Numbered from the stretch's first letter, positions 18,655 to 26,918 are shown. The stretch is DNA of 64,000 bases from Burkholderia sp. Ac-20365 (GCF_017104715.1 NZ_JAAGPI010000032.1:39414-103413); one strand, 5' to 3'. The notes: generated from the sequence alone by a model not told the origin. Numbers and translations: made by a program.

Positions 18655-19737
18655 CTATGCGTCAGACTTTTCGCACCGTCTCTCAGGTTCTGGACGGCCC
18701 TCGGAATGCCAGAACCTATTCACGCCAGCGGAAGCTGGCGTCTTTTTGTGCGAAGAAAGAAGCGACACGTTCTGTCGCGCGACCTGCGCACCTTGCACGC
18801 CCTGCACACTTTGCGTTCCCTGCCCCGCGCCTGACGTCGCGACGGCGAGCGTCAGCGGACGGCGCCGGATCGACGCGTAAGTTGCGAGCGCGAGACCGCA
18901 CCAGATCAGCCCGTATCCCGCCAGATCGACCCCTGTCAGCCGTTCGTGGAACACCGTGAGCGCCAGAATGAACGTGACGGTCGGCGTCACGTACTGCATC
19001 ACGGCCGATTCCGTCAGCGACACGAGCGGCATCGCGTACGCATAGAGCGCGAGCGGCACCACCGTCAGCGGGCCGGCGAGCATCATCAGCACTGCCGCAT
19101 CGACACCGAACGACGTGAACGCGAGCGTATGGTTCGACGCCAGAAAGCCAAAATAGCCCAGCGCGAACGGCATCATCACGACCGTTTCGCGCCATGTGCT
19201 GACGATCGCGTTTCGCGTCGGCCACACCTTGCGCGCGAGACCGAGCAGCGAGAACGTCACGGTGAGCAGCACGGCGAACACCGGCACGCCACCGTGCGCG
19301 TAACACTGCACGAAGGTGCCCGCCAGTCCGAGCGCGAGCGCCGCCGCTTTCAGACCGTTTAGCCGCTCGTTCAGAAAAACGATGCCAAGCGCCGCTGACA
19401 GCAGCGGATTCAGGAAGTATCCAAGACTTGCCTGCAGTGCATTCCCCGTCACCGATGCGAGGATATAAACGACCCAGTTCGCCGACAGAAGAATTGCGGG
19501 CAACAGCGCGATCGCAAACGAGCGCCAGTCGCCAATCTGTTTGCGCAACCCGGGCTTGAACGCAATGACGGCCGACAACACCGCAAACGACCAGAACACC
19601 CGGTGCGCGAGCATTTCCGCCGCACTCACTTCTTTCAGATGCCAGTAATACAACGGCATCAGGCCCCACCAGCACAGCGCCACGAGCAGCGCAGCGTAGC
19701 CGGCGCTCTCCTTCGGTTTCTGATTGTCTGAGTTCAT
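18655..19737 (-). CDS. rarD: EamA/RarD-family transporter, putative exporter of the peptide cluster
   Basis: DMT-superfamily inner-membrane permease with ten predicted membrane segments, 360 aa. GYAALLVALCWWGLMPLYYW at the N-terminus and FLNPLLSAALGIVFLNERL are typical of RarD. The ATG at 19737 overlaps the aminotransferase stop (ATGA), so it belongs to the minus-strand operon that starts with the 48-aa peptide. RarD proteins are about 300 aa. This one carries about 60 extra C-terminal residues, low in hydrophobicity, that are coded opposite the hairpin-terminator module. They may be a chance read-through extension. Substrate unknown. Export of the cluster product is inferred from context. 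Confidence 0.85.
   Translation of the reverse strand: MNSDNQKPKESAGYAALLVALCWWGLMPLYYWHLKEVSAAEMLAHRVFWSFAVLSAVIAFKPGLRKQIGDWRSFAIALLPAILLSANWVVYILASVTGNALQASLGYFLNPLLSAALGIVFLNERLNGLKAAALALGLAGTFVQCYAHGGVPVFAVLLTVTFSLLGLARKVWPTRNAIVSTWRETVVMMPFALGYFGFLASNHTLAFTSFGVDAAVLMMLAGPLTVVPLALYAYAMPLVSLTESAVMQYVTPTVTFILALTVFHERLTGVDLAGYGLIWCGLALATYASIRRRPLTLAVATSGAGQGTQSVQGVQGAQVARQNVSLLSSHKKTPASAGVNRFWHSEGRPEPERRCEKSDA
18685..18747 (+). terminator. Two-hairpin module with intrinsic terminator, possible 3' end of a plus-strand small RNA
   Basis: Stem 1 is AGGTTCTGG (18685-18693) with CCAGAACCT (18709-18717). Stem 2 is ACGCCAGC-GGAA-GCTGGCGT (18722-18741), followed directly by CTTTTT. There is no plus-strand coding gene upstream, so it may end an RNA that starts in the 18.4-18.6 kb region. 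It is antisense to the last codons of rarD. Stem 2 could also work weakly in the other direction, but the U-run is only on the plus strand. Confidence 0.55.
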
Positions 19738-20969
19738 GGCTGTAGCGCCTCGTCGAGTCGGTCGATCAGAACTTCTACTTCGTCCACACCGAAAATCAGC
19801 GGTGGCGACAGGCGCAGCGAATCCGGCGCAGCGGAATTCGGCATGGCCAGCACGCCGCCGTCGATCAGATCCAGCCAGACATCCGTCATGCTCCTGTCGA
19901 AGCGCGGGTCGAGCTTGAGGCTGAGCGCTAGGCCGCGGCCGTGCACGCTCACGCGCTGATCGAAACGCGCGGCGATGCGCGCGGCGATCAACGCACCCAT
20001 TGCGGCTGCGTTCTCGACGAGCCGTCCGCTTTCGACAAGGTCGAGCACGATCAGCCCGCACTGCATCGCGAGCCGGTTGCCGCCGAACGTCGATCCCTGC
20101 ACTTTCGCCTTGCCGGGTGCGCCGAACACGGCGTCGAAATCGCCGTCGTTCATCAGTACGGCCGACAGCGGCACCAGCCCGCCCGTCAGTCCTTTCGATA
20201 CGACGATCATGTCGGGTGCGTCCACAGCACCATTCACGCCGCCCACGCCGCCCATGCCGATCGCGTCGATGCCGAACCAAGTGCCCGTGCGGCCCAGGCC
20301 GCAATACACTTCGTCGGCGATCAGCTTCGTGCCCGTCGCGCGGCACAGCGCCGCGAGACGCGCCGCGGTATCGGCGCTCCAGTGTTGCGCCGCCGACGAG
20401 CCCGCCACCGGCTCGAACACGACGGCGGCGACCTTGCGGCTCGACAGGATGTCTTCGAGCGCGGCGAAACTGCGCGCGTCGACGTGATGAATGTTGCCCG
20501 GCTTCCAGCGCAGCGCTTCCGTCCAGAACGGATTGCCCGTCAGGAACGACGAGAACATCGACAGCCCGTGAAAGGCATCGCGGAATGCAACCACGTCGGT
20601 GCGGCCCGTGCTGGACATCGCGAACTTCACCGCGCTTTCGACGCCCTCGGCGCCCGTCGTCGCGAAGAACACTTTCTCGTAGCGCCCGCCGCTGAGCGAC
20701 AACAGTTTTTGGGCCAGCGCGAGTTGCACGTCCGCGCATTCGAACGGAAACACGTTCACGGTCGTGCGCTGCAACGCATCGGCAAAACGCGTGAGCAGCG
20801 CCGCGTGTGCGTGCCCCAGATTCGCCGTGCCGAAGCCCGCGAGACAGTCGAGCAACGCGCGGCCATCTGCCGTTTCCAGATAGCAGCCGTCGCCGCGCGC
20901 GCCCGTCATGTCGAGGCCCGCTTCGTCGAGGAATCGCTCCCAATACGGATTGACGGAATCGAAGCGCAT
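19734..20969 (-). CDS. Class III PLP-dependent aminotransferase of the peptide cluster
   Basis: Fold-type I aminotransferase of class III (ornithine/acetylornithine type), 411 aa from the ATG at 20969. GFGTANLGHAHAAL, FFATTGAEGVESAVKFA (PLP phosphate site), DEVYCGLGRTGTWF (Asp for the pyridine nitrogen) and the Schiff-base Lys in VVSKGLTGGLVPLSA are all visible. It follows the third haem-oxygenase-like gene by about 37 bp and overlaps rarD. Alternative starts are ATG 21044 and TTG 21017, so the N-terminus is uncertain. The substrate is unknown. Acting on a modified peptide or on a small molecule made from it is an inference. Confidence 0.85.
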   Translation of the reverse strand: MRFDSVNPYWERFLDEAGLDMTGARGDGCYLETADGRALLDCLAGFGTANLGHAHAALLTRFADALQRTTVNVFPFECADVQLALAQKLLSLSGGRYEKVFFATTGAEGVESAVKFAMSSTGRTDVVAFRDAFHGLSMFSSFLTGNPFWTEALRWKPGNIHHVDARSFAALEDILSSRKVAAVVFEPVAGSSAAQHWSADTAARLAALCRATGTKLIADEVYCGLGRTGTWFGIDAIGMGGVGGVNGAVDAPDMIVVSKGLTGGLVPLSAVLMNDGDFDAVFGAPGKAKVQGSTFGGNRLAMQCGLIVLDLVESGRLVENAAAMGALIAARIAARFDQRVSVHGRGLALSLKLDPRFDRSMTDVWLDLIDGGVLAMPNSAAPDSLRLSPPLIFGVDEVEVLIDRLDEALQP

Positions 20970-21006
20970 CGCGCCCGCGCCCTGACCGCCTTCGCCGGAA
21001 CCGTCG

Positions 21007-22512
21007 TCAGACTTCAAGCGGCCTCCCGCCTTCGTGAAGCCCATGAAACTGGAGTTGCGTCTGGTCGCCGTAAAAGAACGCAACCGATTCCAGTTGCCGC
21101 ATGTTCACTTCGAGCATGAACAGCGCCGCTTCGAGGCTGTAGCGCTGCTGCGCCGCGCTCACGTGCGGGACGTCGGCGAGAAACAGGCGCGACAGGCTCG
21201 GATGATTCAGTTCATCGTTGGTTTCGCCATGCTTCGCGACGATGTCGCCCGCGTGCAGCGCGTTTTCGACGAGCGCCGCAATGTGCTCGTGAACGGGACT
21301 GTGCTGGTCGCGCAGCCCCTCCGTCACCATGATCGACGTGAAGAAGGCCGTGGGCAGCCGATGCGCGAGCACCGTATACGCGTCGATATAGAGCGCAGTA
21401 AGCGGCAGCGGCACCGACGCGCGCACCTGCGCTTCATCCATGCCGAGTGCGACGCAGGTGGCGAGTTCGAACGCTTCGTGGCCGTACTCTTCCTGGAAGT
21501 ACTGGAACAGCCGCGCGCGCAGATTGCGTTTGAGACGGCGCGACAGCAACGGTCCGAGAATTTCGACGAAGCGGTCGGTGACGTGGTACTGCTCGATATA
21601 CAGCCCCTTCACGAGCGGCGTGATGGCATCGCTTTCGAGCGCGGCCGCTGCATAGGCGTTGCTGCCCAAGTGATCGAGCGCATTGAGCAGCAGACGTTCG
21701 GCGCGCGCAGCGAGCGCGAGACCGCTGCATGGCTCGTTGAAGTGTTCCGTCTCCACCGACGTCATGCGTCTGCCGACGCGCAACGGCGCGATCTCGACGA
21801 AATGTGCGAACGACAGCAGATACGTTTGCAGATCGACGGGATCGAGCGATGCGAGTTCGCTGAACTGTTCGGGCGATGCACGTTCAGGCTCGGCCTTCGA
21901 CGGATGCCAGCGCAGATGCAGGAATACTTCACCCAGCACGCGCCGCCACGCGATCAGAAGTTCCGGCGCGTTCTGGCGCGCATACGCGAACTGGAAATGT
22001 AGCGACTGCAACGCGAAGTTATCGGCGAAGTGGCCGCCCTGCTCGCGCGAAAACGGAAACGCGTCTGGCGTCGTGTCACGCGCTTGCGTTTCCTGCGTCA
22101 GCATCTGATGAACGACGCGCAGCACGTCCTCGTAGATCGCAAGCCGGCGTCCGATCACATCGGCAAGCCGTTGCGCGACTTCATCGCATAACGCCAATGC
22201 GCGCTGTGCATCGGACTTGATACTGTCGATACCGCTATCCGTCTCTTCGATCAGCGACAGCGCATCGAGCTGCACCGTCAGCGTGCGAACCCACGCGGGA
22301 CACGCGCCTTTGTTCAACCGCAGCCAGATGTCGGACGCAGGCCGCATCAACTGCGTGACTACGTCGGCCACTTCGTCGCGCGCAACGCCTTCGAACGACA
22401 GATCGAGCGCATCGTCGCCGAAGCCGATCGTCAAACCGTCGTCGCCCATGGCCGACACCTCGCAAGGCACGAGCGCCGGCCGCCTGTATCGATCGATATC
22501 CCAGCGTTCCAT
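21007..22512 (-). CDS. RRE-like plus haem-oxygenase-like putative iron enzyme, large paralogue C
   Basis: 501 aa. Residues about 12-95 look like a winged-helix RiPP-recognition element: three short strands, then a helical part ending VRTLTVQLDALSLIEET. A helical insertion of about 190 residues follows that the two smaller paralogues lack. The C-terminal domain is haem-oxygenase-like with the putative iron ligands EQYH (307-310), EEYGH (341-345) and H428-x3-N-x4-H437 (HGETNDELNH). Third of three related enzymes, 8 bp after paralogue B. The family (Haem_oxygenas_2 / iron-containing redox enzyme) includes diiron N-oxygenases and C-C-cleaving enzymes. The reaction here is unknown. The frame is open further upstream, but only the ATG at 22512 begins the protein-like sequence. 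Confidence 0.8.
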   Translation of the reverse strand: MERWDIDRYRRPALVPCEVSAMGDDGLTIGFGDDALDLSFEGVARDEVADVVTQLMRPASDIWLRLNKGACPAWVRTLTVQLDALSLIEETDSGIDSIKSDAQRALALCDEVAQRLADVIGRRLAIYEDVLRVVHQMLTQETQARDTTPDAFPFSREQGGHFADNFALQSLHFQFAYARQNAPELLIAWRRVLGEVFLHLRWHPSKAEPERASPEQFSELASLDPVDLQTYLLSFAHFVEIAPLRVGRRMTSVETEHFNEPCSGLALAARAERLLLNALDHLGSNAYAAAALESDAITPLVKGLYIEQYHVTDRFVEILGPLLSRRLKRNLRARLFQYFQEEYGHEAFELATCVALGMDEAQVRASVPLPLTALYIDAYTVLAHRLPTAFFTSIMVTEGLRDQHSPVHEHIAALVENALHAGDIVAKHGETNDELNHPSLSRLFLADVPHVSAAQQRYSLEAALFMLEVNMRQLESVAFFYGDQTQLQFHGLHEGGRPLEV

Positions 22513-22520
22513 GACAGTTC

Positions 22521-23519
22521 TCAGGCGAAGATGCGCGGTTTGGCAACAGGCTGACGGCCGTAGTAATCGAGAATCTGGTTCTCCTGCAGCACCATCGTTT
22601 CGATCGCGAGCATCACGTGCTTCTTCACGGTCATCTGCTCTTCGGGCGAGACGGCCTCGATTTCCGACAGCAGACTGAGCGAAATGTCTTCGTGATCGAA
22701 CTCGTCGTTGATCGTCGCGTGACGGGCGATCGGACGCCAGAAGCCTTCCGGGATGCCCGTCTCGCGGCAATAGTTCGCCAGTTCGATGTGGAAGCTCACG
22801 CTCGGCTGCTCGAACAGGAACAGGAGCGACTTGAAGCTCAACGGATGCTGGCGCGCATACACGCCGAGCGACGCGCACAACGCGAACGTCGCGGGCAGCG
22901 GCACAACATGGTCGAGAACATCGGTGCGAATGGAGACAGCCTGCAGCGACTGGCGCAGCATGTCGTCGTGATTGAGTTCCGAGGCGAGAAAGCCTTGCAG
23001 CATCTTCTGCACCTTGACGGGCTCGGCATGCGTGAGCGCCGGCGCAATCAGACTGGGTGCTTCGCGCACGATGTAGAAGTATTCGAGCGCATAGCCGATC
23101 AGCGCGCTCTTCGGCAACGTGCGGTCGCACAGCCCCTGATAGAGACGCGACTTCGAGTTCGCCTCGATCGTTTCAGCCGCGAATTTTCTCAGGCGGTGAT
23201 AAAACTCTTCACCCGACAGACACCCGCGCGGCGCGGGAAACGCGCTTTCCGTCAGCAGGCCGAGCCGGTCGAACTCTTCCAGCAAGCTATCGACTTCATC
23301 GGCGAGTTCGGGATGACGGCGCTTCAGTTCGGGAATCGACGTGTCGCCACGGCTCAGCGAATCGACGAATGACCTGAGCGGGCCCTGCCTGTCGGCGACG
23401 ACGGAACACGACTGCTCGCGATAATCGAGCGTGAGTCCGTTGTCTTCTTCGATCAGCTGCACGCCCGGACGAAAACGCGGCGCGGCGAAAAGATCTGCTG
23501 CGGTCGTGACCTGCATCAT
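22521..23519 (-). CDS. RRE-like plus haem-oxygenase-like putative iron enzyme, paralogue B
   Basis: 332 aa. Residues about 13-92 have the clearest RiPP-recognition-like pattern of the three: FRPGVQLIEEDNGLTLDY strands, SIPELKRRHPELADEVDSLL helices and a closing FDRLGLLTES, similar to PqqD- or SagC-type domains. The haem-oxygenase-like part runs from about 100 to the end with LEYFYIVRE (Glu146), SELNHDD (Glu181, His184) and HATINDEFDH (His267, Asn271, His276). The ATG at 23519 overlaps the stop of paralogue A as ATGATGA, so the two are coupled. No haem-binding function is implied by the fold name. Confidence 0.8.
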   Translation of the reverse strand: MMQVTTAADLFAAPRFRPGVQLIEEDNGLTLDYREQSCSVVADRQGPLRSFVDSLSRGDTSIPELKRRHPELADEVDSLLEEFDRLGLLTESAFPAPRGCLSGEEFYHRLRKFAAETIEANSKSRLYQGLCDRTLPKSALIGYALEYFYIVREAPSLIAPALTHAEPVKVQKMLQGFLASELNHDDMLRQSLQAVSIRTDVLDHVVPLPATFALCASLGVYARQHPLSFKSLLFLFEQPSVSFHIELANYCRETGIPEGFWRPIARHATINDEFDHEDISLSLLSEIEAVSPEEQMTVKKHVMLAIETMVLQENQILDYYGRQPVAKPRIFA

Positions 23520-24502
23520 GCCTCCCCGTTGACGTCGAGCTGGCGCAACAGCCTGGGAGACGTCGAATAGTGTTCCCAGATGCCCGTATAAAACTGGTCA
23601 TACAGTTCGATGAACAGATGCGTTTGCGCGCGCATGCGCCGCACGTCGGCATCCGCGATAGCCGGAATGCGCGAAAAGATCTTGCGCGTGAGGCTGCCAT
23701 GCCCGCCGTTCAGGTTGATATCCGAATGCGCCTTCACGGGCTTGAGCAACGCGGGATCGACACCGATCCGGTATGCGGCATCGAGGAAGGAATCCTGCTT
23801 GATGTCCTTGCCTTCGAGAATGCCGAGCGTCGAGAAGAAGAACAGCGGATCGCTGTGCGCCCAGTACGCGAGCGCGTTGCACAGCGCCATGGTTTGCGGC
23901 AGCGGCACCGTGCGCGCGAGATCCTCGCGCGTCACGCCGAGCGTGGTCAGCGCCTTGAGCAGCAGTTCGTCGTGCCCGTACTCTTCTGCGTAGAACTCGT
24001 TCATCGCGAGCCGCACACCCGTATTGGCGACATACGACAGCACGGGCGCGTCGAAATAGCTTTCGCGGAACAGGAAATGGTAGTTCTCCACGATCATGCC
24101 GTGGATCACGTTGAGGGGAATGTCGTCGCGCCCGCTTGCGGACGCACACTTCTCCCAGAACACGTTCGTATAGAGCGTGCGATACAGGAGCTCGTTAGCG
24201 AGATCTTCGAGTTCGAGCAGCACGTCGAGGCCGCTGCGGGCCAGTGCGGGCTTCACCGCGCGCACCAGTTGCAGTTCCTTCAGACGGTCGAACACTTTCT
24301 GTTCGTACGGCGAGTAGCGGGACAGCACCTCTTCCGCCTTGACGCCGGAGCGCAGCGCGCTGATCAGGGACGCCGCGTCATCACCTTCGACGGACGCCGG
24401 AAATTCGTATTGATGCTCGTCGTCTTCGATGACGAGCGAAGGCGACGTGCTGAGACACTTCCCCGCCAGCACAAACGCTTGTGGTTCAAAGATGTCGTCC
24501 AT
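23516..24502 (-). CDS. RRE-like plus haem-oxygenase-like putative iron enzyme, paralogue A
   Basis: 328 aa from the ATG at 24502, which has GGAGG about 8 nt upstream (a GTG one codon earlier is possible). Residues about 20-85 form the RRE-like part, ending FDRLKELQLVRAV. The haem-oxygenase-like domain carries VENYH (Glu139, His142), AEEYGHDEL (Glu173/174, His177) and HSDINLNGGH (His259, Asn263, His268). It lies 49 bp downstream of the precursor-like peptide gene, so it would be the first tailoring enzyme of the operon. It shares its motif order with B and C, so duplication within the cluster is likely. Confidence 0.8.
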   Translation of the reverse strand: MDDIFEPQAFVLAGKCLSTSPSLVIEDDEHQYEFPASVEGDDAASLISALRSGVKAEEVLSRYSPYEQKVFDRLKELQLVRAVKPALARSGLDVLLELEDLANELLYRTLYTNVFWEKCASASGRDDIPLNVIHGMIVENYHFLFRESYFDAPVLSYVANTGVRLAMNEFYAEEYGHDELLLKALTTLGVTREDLARTVPLPQTMALCNALAYWAHSDPLFFFSTLGILEGKDIKQDSFLDAAYRIGVDPALLKPVKAHSDINLNGGHGSLTRKIFSRIPAIADADVRRMRAQTHLFIELYDQFYTGIWEHYSTSPRLLRQLDVNGEA

Positions 24503-24551
24503 CACGACAGCCTCCGTTCGTGGCCGGCACGCAAAGGTGCCGGCGCGTTCT

Positions 24552-24698
24552 TTACAGGTGAACCGGGATCAGTACAGGACGGGCCTTGCGAGGCTTGACC
24601 ACGACCGTGATCTTCTTGTCGTCTTGCCTGTCCGATTGCGACTGCGCCTGCGATTGCTGTTGCGGCTGCACTTGCTGAACCTGCATTTGGGTCGTCAT
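24552..24698 (-). CDS. 48-aa precursor-like peptide of a putative RiPP cluster
   Basis: Short peptide, 48 codons from the ATG at 24698 with AAGGAG 7 nt upstream. It has two parts. Residues 1-27 are polar and Gln-rich (MTTQMQVQQVQPQQQSQAQS, then QSDRQDD), like a leader. Residues 28-48 are basic and branched-chain rich (KKITVVVKPRKARPVLIPVHL without its last residue is 20 long), like a core, with no Cys, Ser or aromatic residue and only one Thr. It is followed at 49 bp by three enzymes with RRE-like domains. The frame is open upstream to 25079, but the ribosome site and composition change favour this start. I know no matching precursor family. Confidence 0.72.
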   Translation of the reverse strand: MTTQMQVQQVQPQQQSQAQSQSDRQDDKKITVVVKPRKARPVLIPVHL

Positions 24699-25511
24699 TT
24701 CAATCTCCTTGGGGTTGGCGTTAACTCTGTACTGCTTAACAAGCTGCCCACTACAGTGGTCAGTTCTTTCACACCCGGAGCCAGAAACCCAAAGCCGTGT
24801 GGCGTGCTGCATCGACTCGCCAATGACGGCGGACCAATGTGCGCGACAGGCTTGACCGTGTAGCCCCGTTTCTTCGTCGTGGATCCTGCTTTCCGTCGCG
24901 GCTTCTTTGTCCGTTCCGGTTCCTTTTATGGCGCAGTCAGACGGTGTGTTGTTTATCAGCCCGACGCCGCCGATCGCGGTCATGCGTGCTGTTGGCGAAT
25001 GCGCACCCGAGTGTCGGACCCACGCAGCAACCAGACATCCCGACGAGCAAAACGGGCGCTCCCACGAAGGGGAGCGCACATAAAGGTCGATCTTGGTCTG
25101 GGCGGTCGGGTCGGATTCTCGTCAATAGCCGCCGTTCGTTGTTTCTCTCAGGTTCTGCTCTCTCAGGTTCTGCTGGGCCGTATGTTTTTTGGCACGGCCT
25201 CGGAAATTCAGGCAATACAATTCGATTTTTGAGGAATCGGTTAAAGTGTTCGCTCGTTTTCGCCAGTGTTCGAGGTATTCATCGAATTCAACATAAGTCA
25301 CTGATTTAACGGGTTTTTCACTCTAAATTTCATGCAAACAAACTAACTCGTTGGGGCTATTGTTCCGGTAAACTGCGATAACTGGAATGAACACTTTCCA
25401 TCAATTTGCGCGAAGTGTTCGGCGAACTTGCCTGAACACTTTCAGAGCAGTCATCTTGCACGGGACCAGCGGCAGGTGCTAGCGCGCCCAGTCTGGTCGA
25501 CAGGGAGGCGA
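24699..25511. promoter_or_regulatory. Divergent control region between the peptide operon and the MocR regulator, with repeated half-sites
   Basis: About 810 bp without a sure gene. AGTGTTCG occurs at 25245-25252, 25265-25272 (exactly 20 bp apart) and 25414-25421. The inverted form TGAACACTTTC occurs at 25388-25398 and 25433-25443. Such repeated half-sites suit MocR/GntR dimers and could control both directions. A hairpin GCGCTCCC-6-GGGAGCGC (25056-25077), followed on the minus strand by CCGTTTTG, lies between these sites and the peptide gene. If the minus-strand promoter is near 25.2 kb, it would act as a leader hairpin or attenuator. Confidence 0.55.
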
Positions 25512-26918
25512 ATGAAGATCACGCTCGACGTCGCAACGGCTACCCCGCTGACCGAACAGATCGTCGGTCAGGTGGAAGCGCTCATCCTGTCGCGCGAACT
25601 GCGCGTGGGCACGCGCCTGCCGTCTATCCGAAAGTTCGCGGCCGAACACAACATCAGCCGTTTTCCCGTCATCGAGGCCTACGACCGGCTCGCCACGCGC
25701 GGCCTGCTGCAACCCAAGCACGGCTCCGGCTACTACGTCGCCGAACAGTTCGAAAAGGCGCCGCGCGCCACGCGCGGGCTCGACGCGATTCGCGCGACGC
25801 CCGAATCCGACCAGATCCTGCGGCAGTTCGAGCGGCCCGACGAGGTGCTGAACCTGTCGATCGGCTTTATCCCCGAGGCGTGGCGCGACGTCGAAGGCAT
25901 TGCGCAGGCAATCCGTCAGGCGTCGCGCACGGACGCGCGCAGCCTGATCGACTACGCGATTCCGCAAGGCGACCCGGTGCTTCGGTTGCAGATCGAGCAG
26001 CGCCTCGCGTTCGTCGGCGTGGCGACGGAGCCGCAGAACATCATGGTGACCAACAGCGCGAGCGAGGCGCTCGACCTGGTGGTGCGGATGCTGCTCAAGC
26101 CGGGCGACACCGTGTTCGTCGAAGATCCCGGCTACTTCAACCTGTTCGGGCTGCTCAAGCTGCAGGGTATCGAACTGGTCGGCGTGCCGCGCCTGTCCAC
26201 AGGGCCGGATATCGAAGCCGTCGAGACGCTGTTGAGGGAACACCGGCCGAAGCTCTTTTTCATCAACACGGTCTTTCACAACCCGACGGGCACCAACGTC
26301 GCGCCGCACGTGGGCTTCCGGCTGCTGCAACTCGCGCAGGAGCACGACTTCATGATCGTCGAGGACGATGTCTACGCGGATTTCCAGGCCATTCCCACGC
26401 AACGGCTCGCGTCGCTCGACCGGCTGACGCGCGTGGTGTATATCGGCGGGTTTTCGAAGAGCCTGTCGTCGTCGCTACGGCTGGGATATATCGCTGCCGC
26501 GGCGGAGCTGATCAAGCATTTTGTCGAAGTAAAGGCGCTCACCAGTCTGGGCGGCACGCGTTTCAGCGAACGCGTCGTGGCCGCACTGCTCGAGCGCGGC
26601 ACGTATCGCAAGCATCTGGAGCGGCTGCGGCGGCGCGTGAACGGCGCCATTTCGACGGCAGTGGAACTGCTCACCGATATCGGCTGGCAGGTGTTCGACG
26701 AGCCGTGCGGCGGCACGCTCGTGTGGGCGCGCGTGCCGGGCGTGCCGAGTTCGGATGTGTTCGTCCCCGAGGCCGCGCGTGCGGGCATCACCGTGCAGCC
26801 GGGCAGCTACTACCGGCCGCACGGCGAGCCGACGCCGTGGGTCCGCTTCAATACCGCGTATCTGGACAACGAACGGGCGATGGGATTCCTGCGGCGCGCC
26901 GTGGAGATGGGCGACTGA
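25512..26918 (+). CDS. MocR-type (GntR-HTH plus aminotransferase-like) regulator
   Basis: 468 aa. The N-terminal GntR winged helix covers about residues 5-75 (LPSIRKFAAEHNISRFPVIEAYDRL), followed by a fold-type I aminotransferase-like domain with the PLP-binding Lys in YIGGFSKSLSSSLRLGY, NPTGTNVAP and DDVYADF. Proteins of this class sense PLP or amino compounds bound to PLP. It is divergent from the peptide operon, and the intervening DNA has five AGTGTTCG-type half-sites. The ATG at 25512 follows AGGGAGG closely. Control of the adjacent operon, which has its own aminotransferase, is inferred. Confidence 0.87.
   Translation: MKITLDVATATPLTEQIVGQVEALILSRELRVGTRLPSIRKFAAEHNISRFPVIEAYDRLATRGLLQPKHGSGYYVAEQFEKAPRATRGLDAIRATPESDQILRQFERPDEVLNLSIGFIPEAWRDVEGIAQAIRQASRTDARSLIDYAIPQGDPVLRLQIEQRLAFVGVATEPQNIMVTNSASEALDLVVRMLLKPGDTVFVEDPGYFNLFGLLKLQGIELVGVPRLSTGPDIEAVETLLREHRPKLFFINTVFHNPTGTNVAPHVGFRLLQLAQEHDFMIVEDDVYADFQAIPTQRLASLDRLTRVVYIGGFSKSLSSSLRLGYIAAAAELIKHFVEVKALTSLGGTRFSERVVAALLERGTYRKHLERLRRRVNGAISTAVELLTDIGWQVFDEPCGGTLVWARVPGVPSSDVFVPEAARAGITVQPGSYYRPHGEPTPWVRFNTAYLDNERAMGFLRRAVEMGD

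Noticed and set aside
24699..25079. N-terminal extension of the precursor peptide to 175 aa
   Set aside because: The added part has no leader-like character, while AAGGAG stands 7 nt before the internal ATG. Kept only as a possibility.
24937..25215. Minus-strand 92-codon frame in the MocR/peptide control region
   Set aside because: No ribosome site, unbalanced composition, and it crosses the hairpin. Judged non-coding.
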